Source of the DNA: Pseudomonadota bacterium
GTDB taxonomy: Bacteria > Desulfobacterota > Desulfarculia > Desulfarculales > JAHJDS01
Assembly (NCBI GenBank): GCA_018812395.1
Contig: JAHJDS010000040.1
Span: 1-6,707, forward strand
Direction: 5' to 3'
DNA length: 6,707 bases
Within the stretch, counting starts at the first letter, position 1; every line of letters begins with the position of its first letter. This document shows positions 5,748-6,707 of this stretch, in pieces. Under the pieces are notes generated by a model that ran no database searches, was not told where the DNA came from, and saw nothing but the letters and a program-made list of their open reading frames with translations. The translations under genes and the position numbers were made by a program.

Positions 5748-6707
5748 TCAGAGAGGAAACGTTCGCCACCAGACCTTGATTTTAATCCAGATGCCAAAGA
5801 ATCCGGTCGGTCTGAAGATGACGAACCCGATGAGGATGATGCCGTAGACCGCGGCCTGAAGGCCCGGCGCGTTTCTGATCGCCTCGGGTAGATAATCCTT
5901 GGCCAGGGAGATGATCTCCGGCAAGAGGGTGATGAAGGCCGCGCCCATGACGGCCCCCATGATCGATCCCAAGCCGCCGACCACGATCATGACGATAAAG
6001 CCGATGGAGTGCAAAAGCGTGAAGTTGTCCACGCTGATGAACTGGATCAGGTGGGCGTACAGACTGCCGGCCACCCCGGCGTAAACGGCGCTCAGGGAAA
6101 AGGCCAGCGTCTTGTACCAGCCCAGGTTGACGCCCATGGTCTCGGCGGCCGTTTCGCTGTCCCGGATGGCCGTCAGGGTGCGGCCGAACGACCCCCGGGC
6201 CAGGTTCTTGGCGATCAGTAACAGCAGGGCCAGGGTGGACAGGGTGATGAAGAAGTACTTCTGGTAGCTGTCGAAGGCGAAACCCAGCAGCGTCGGCGGC
6301 GAGCAGGCCAGGCCGTCCGACCCTCCGGTGACGCCGGTCCACTGAACGATGATCTCGTCGATGATGAAGGCGAAGGCCATGGTGGCCAGGGCCAGATATA
6401 TGCCGGTCAGCCGCAAGGAAGGAAGACCGACGACCAGGCCGACCAGCCCGGTCAGGGCCCCGGACAGGGGCAGGGCCAGCCAGAAGGGAAGGGATAACTT
6501 AACGGTCAGGATGGCCGAGGTGTAGGCCCCGATGGCCATCAACGCGGCGTGCCCCAGGGAGATGAGTCCGGTCAGGCCGGTCAGGAAATTGAGGCCCACG
6601 GCGATGATGATGTTGATGAAGATCAAGTTGAGCATGTAGGCGGCGTAATTCCCGCCCGTCTGGGACCAGACCACCAGCCCGGCCACGAGCAGGCCCAGCC
6701 AGCCCCA
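5748..6707 (-). CDS. livM: LivM-type branched-chain amino acid ABC transporter permease (5' end outside window)
   Basis: This is an inner-membrane permease subunit of a HAAT-family ABC importer; it would form the translocation channel with a LivH partner and be powered by the two ATPases encoded just downstream. The reading frame is still open at the window edge. A GTG at 6686 is possible, but seven codons upstream remain open, so the true start is probably outside. Most of the roughly 310 visible residues are hydrophobic segments. Counting from that GTG, the family-typical stretch GLNFLTGLTGLISLGHAAL is at 31-49, and the cytoplasmic EAA-like coupling loop (FGRTLTAIRDSETAAETMG) is at about 167-185. 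GGLGSIMGAVMGAAF at 237-251 is also typical. The protein ends in a short basic/aromatic tail. The stop lies 23 bases before the livG start, indicating one transcript. The family assignment is solid; the actual substrate cannot be read from the sequence, because HAAT systems also carry aromatic acids, amides and urea. Confidence 0.93.
   Translation of the reverse strand, partial: WGWLGLLVAGLVVWSQTGGNYAAYMLNLIFINIIIAVGLNFLTGLTGLISLGHAALMAIGAYTSAILTVKLSLPFWLALPLSGALTGLVGLVVGLPSLRLTGIYLALATMAFAFIIDEIIVQWTGVTGGSDGLACSPPTLLGFAFDSYQKYFFITLSTLALLLLIAKNLARGSFGRTLTAIRDSETAAETMGVNLGWYKTLAFSLSAVYAGVAGSLYAHLIQFISVDNFTLLHSIGFIVMIVVGGLGSIMGAVMGAAFITLLPEIISLAKDYLPEAIRNAPGLQAAVYGIILIGFVIFRPTGFFGIWIKIKVWWRTFPL

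Noticed and set aside
5126..5797. 223-codon minus-strand open frame overlapping livG
   Set aside because: It is an Arg/Pro/Gly-rich out-of-frame shadow of livG with no domain.

Overview
The window is a GC-rich bacterial segment in which every recognisable gene lies on the minus strand, so the genes are transcribed from right to left. The content is a branched-chain-amino-acid-type (HAAT/Liv) ABC importer followed by an acyl-CoA-metabolism gene. This suggests an anaerobic, carboxylic-acid or aromatic-degrading proteobacterium or Desulfobacterota member. The taxonomic guess rests on gene style (the fused glutaconate-type CoA-transferase and the basic LivF tail) and is an inference.

From right to left (5' to 3' of the transcript): a LivM-type permease, cut by the window edge (6707-5748); a LivG-type ATPase (5724-4945); a LivF-type ATPase (4964-4185, overlapping livG by 20 bases); and a 602-residue fused glutaconate/3-oxoacid-type CoA-transferase (4188-2380) that starts in an ATGA overlap with the livF stop. 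These four genes are so tightly packed that they are almost certainly one operon. LivH and the periplasmic binding protein are not visible and may lie upstream. The linkage suggests that the imported substrate is a carboxylic acid that the transferase activates to its CoA thioester.

Between 2380 and about 1893 lies the wreck of a FadA-like 3-ketoacyl-CoA thiolase. Its motifs (an EHM block, NEAFA, GHP, and the C-terminal MCVGRGQG block) follow in the right order, but in three different reading frames and with a large part of the protein missing. It was probably once the next gene of the operon. Next comes an intact 396-residue metallo-beta-lactamase-fold hydrolase (1797-607), with a TTG start and what looks like its own sigma70-type promoter (TTGACC, 17 bases, CATAAT), placed just past the end of the dead thiolase.

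The left 606 bases carry no convincing intact gene. They contain a possible second thiolase-superfamily scrap (about 469-576, minus strand) and an imperfect inverted repeat (122-217). I see no mobile element, CRISPR array, tRNA or rRNA, and no clear defence or otherwise undescribed system. The most interesting feature is the decayed beta-oxidation end of an otherwise intact transport and activation operon.
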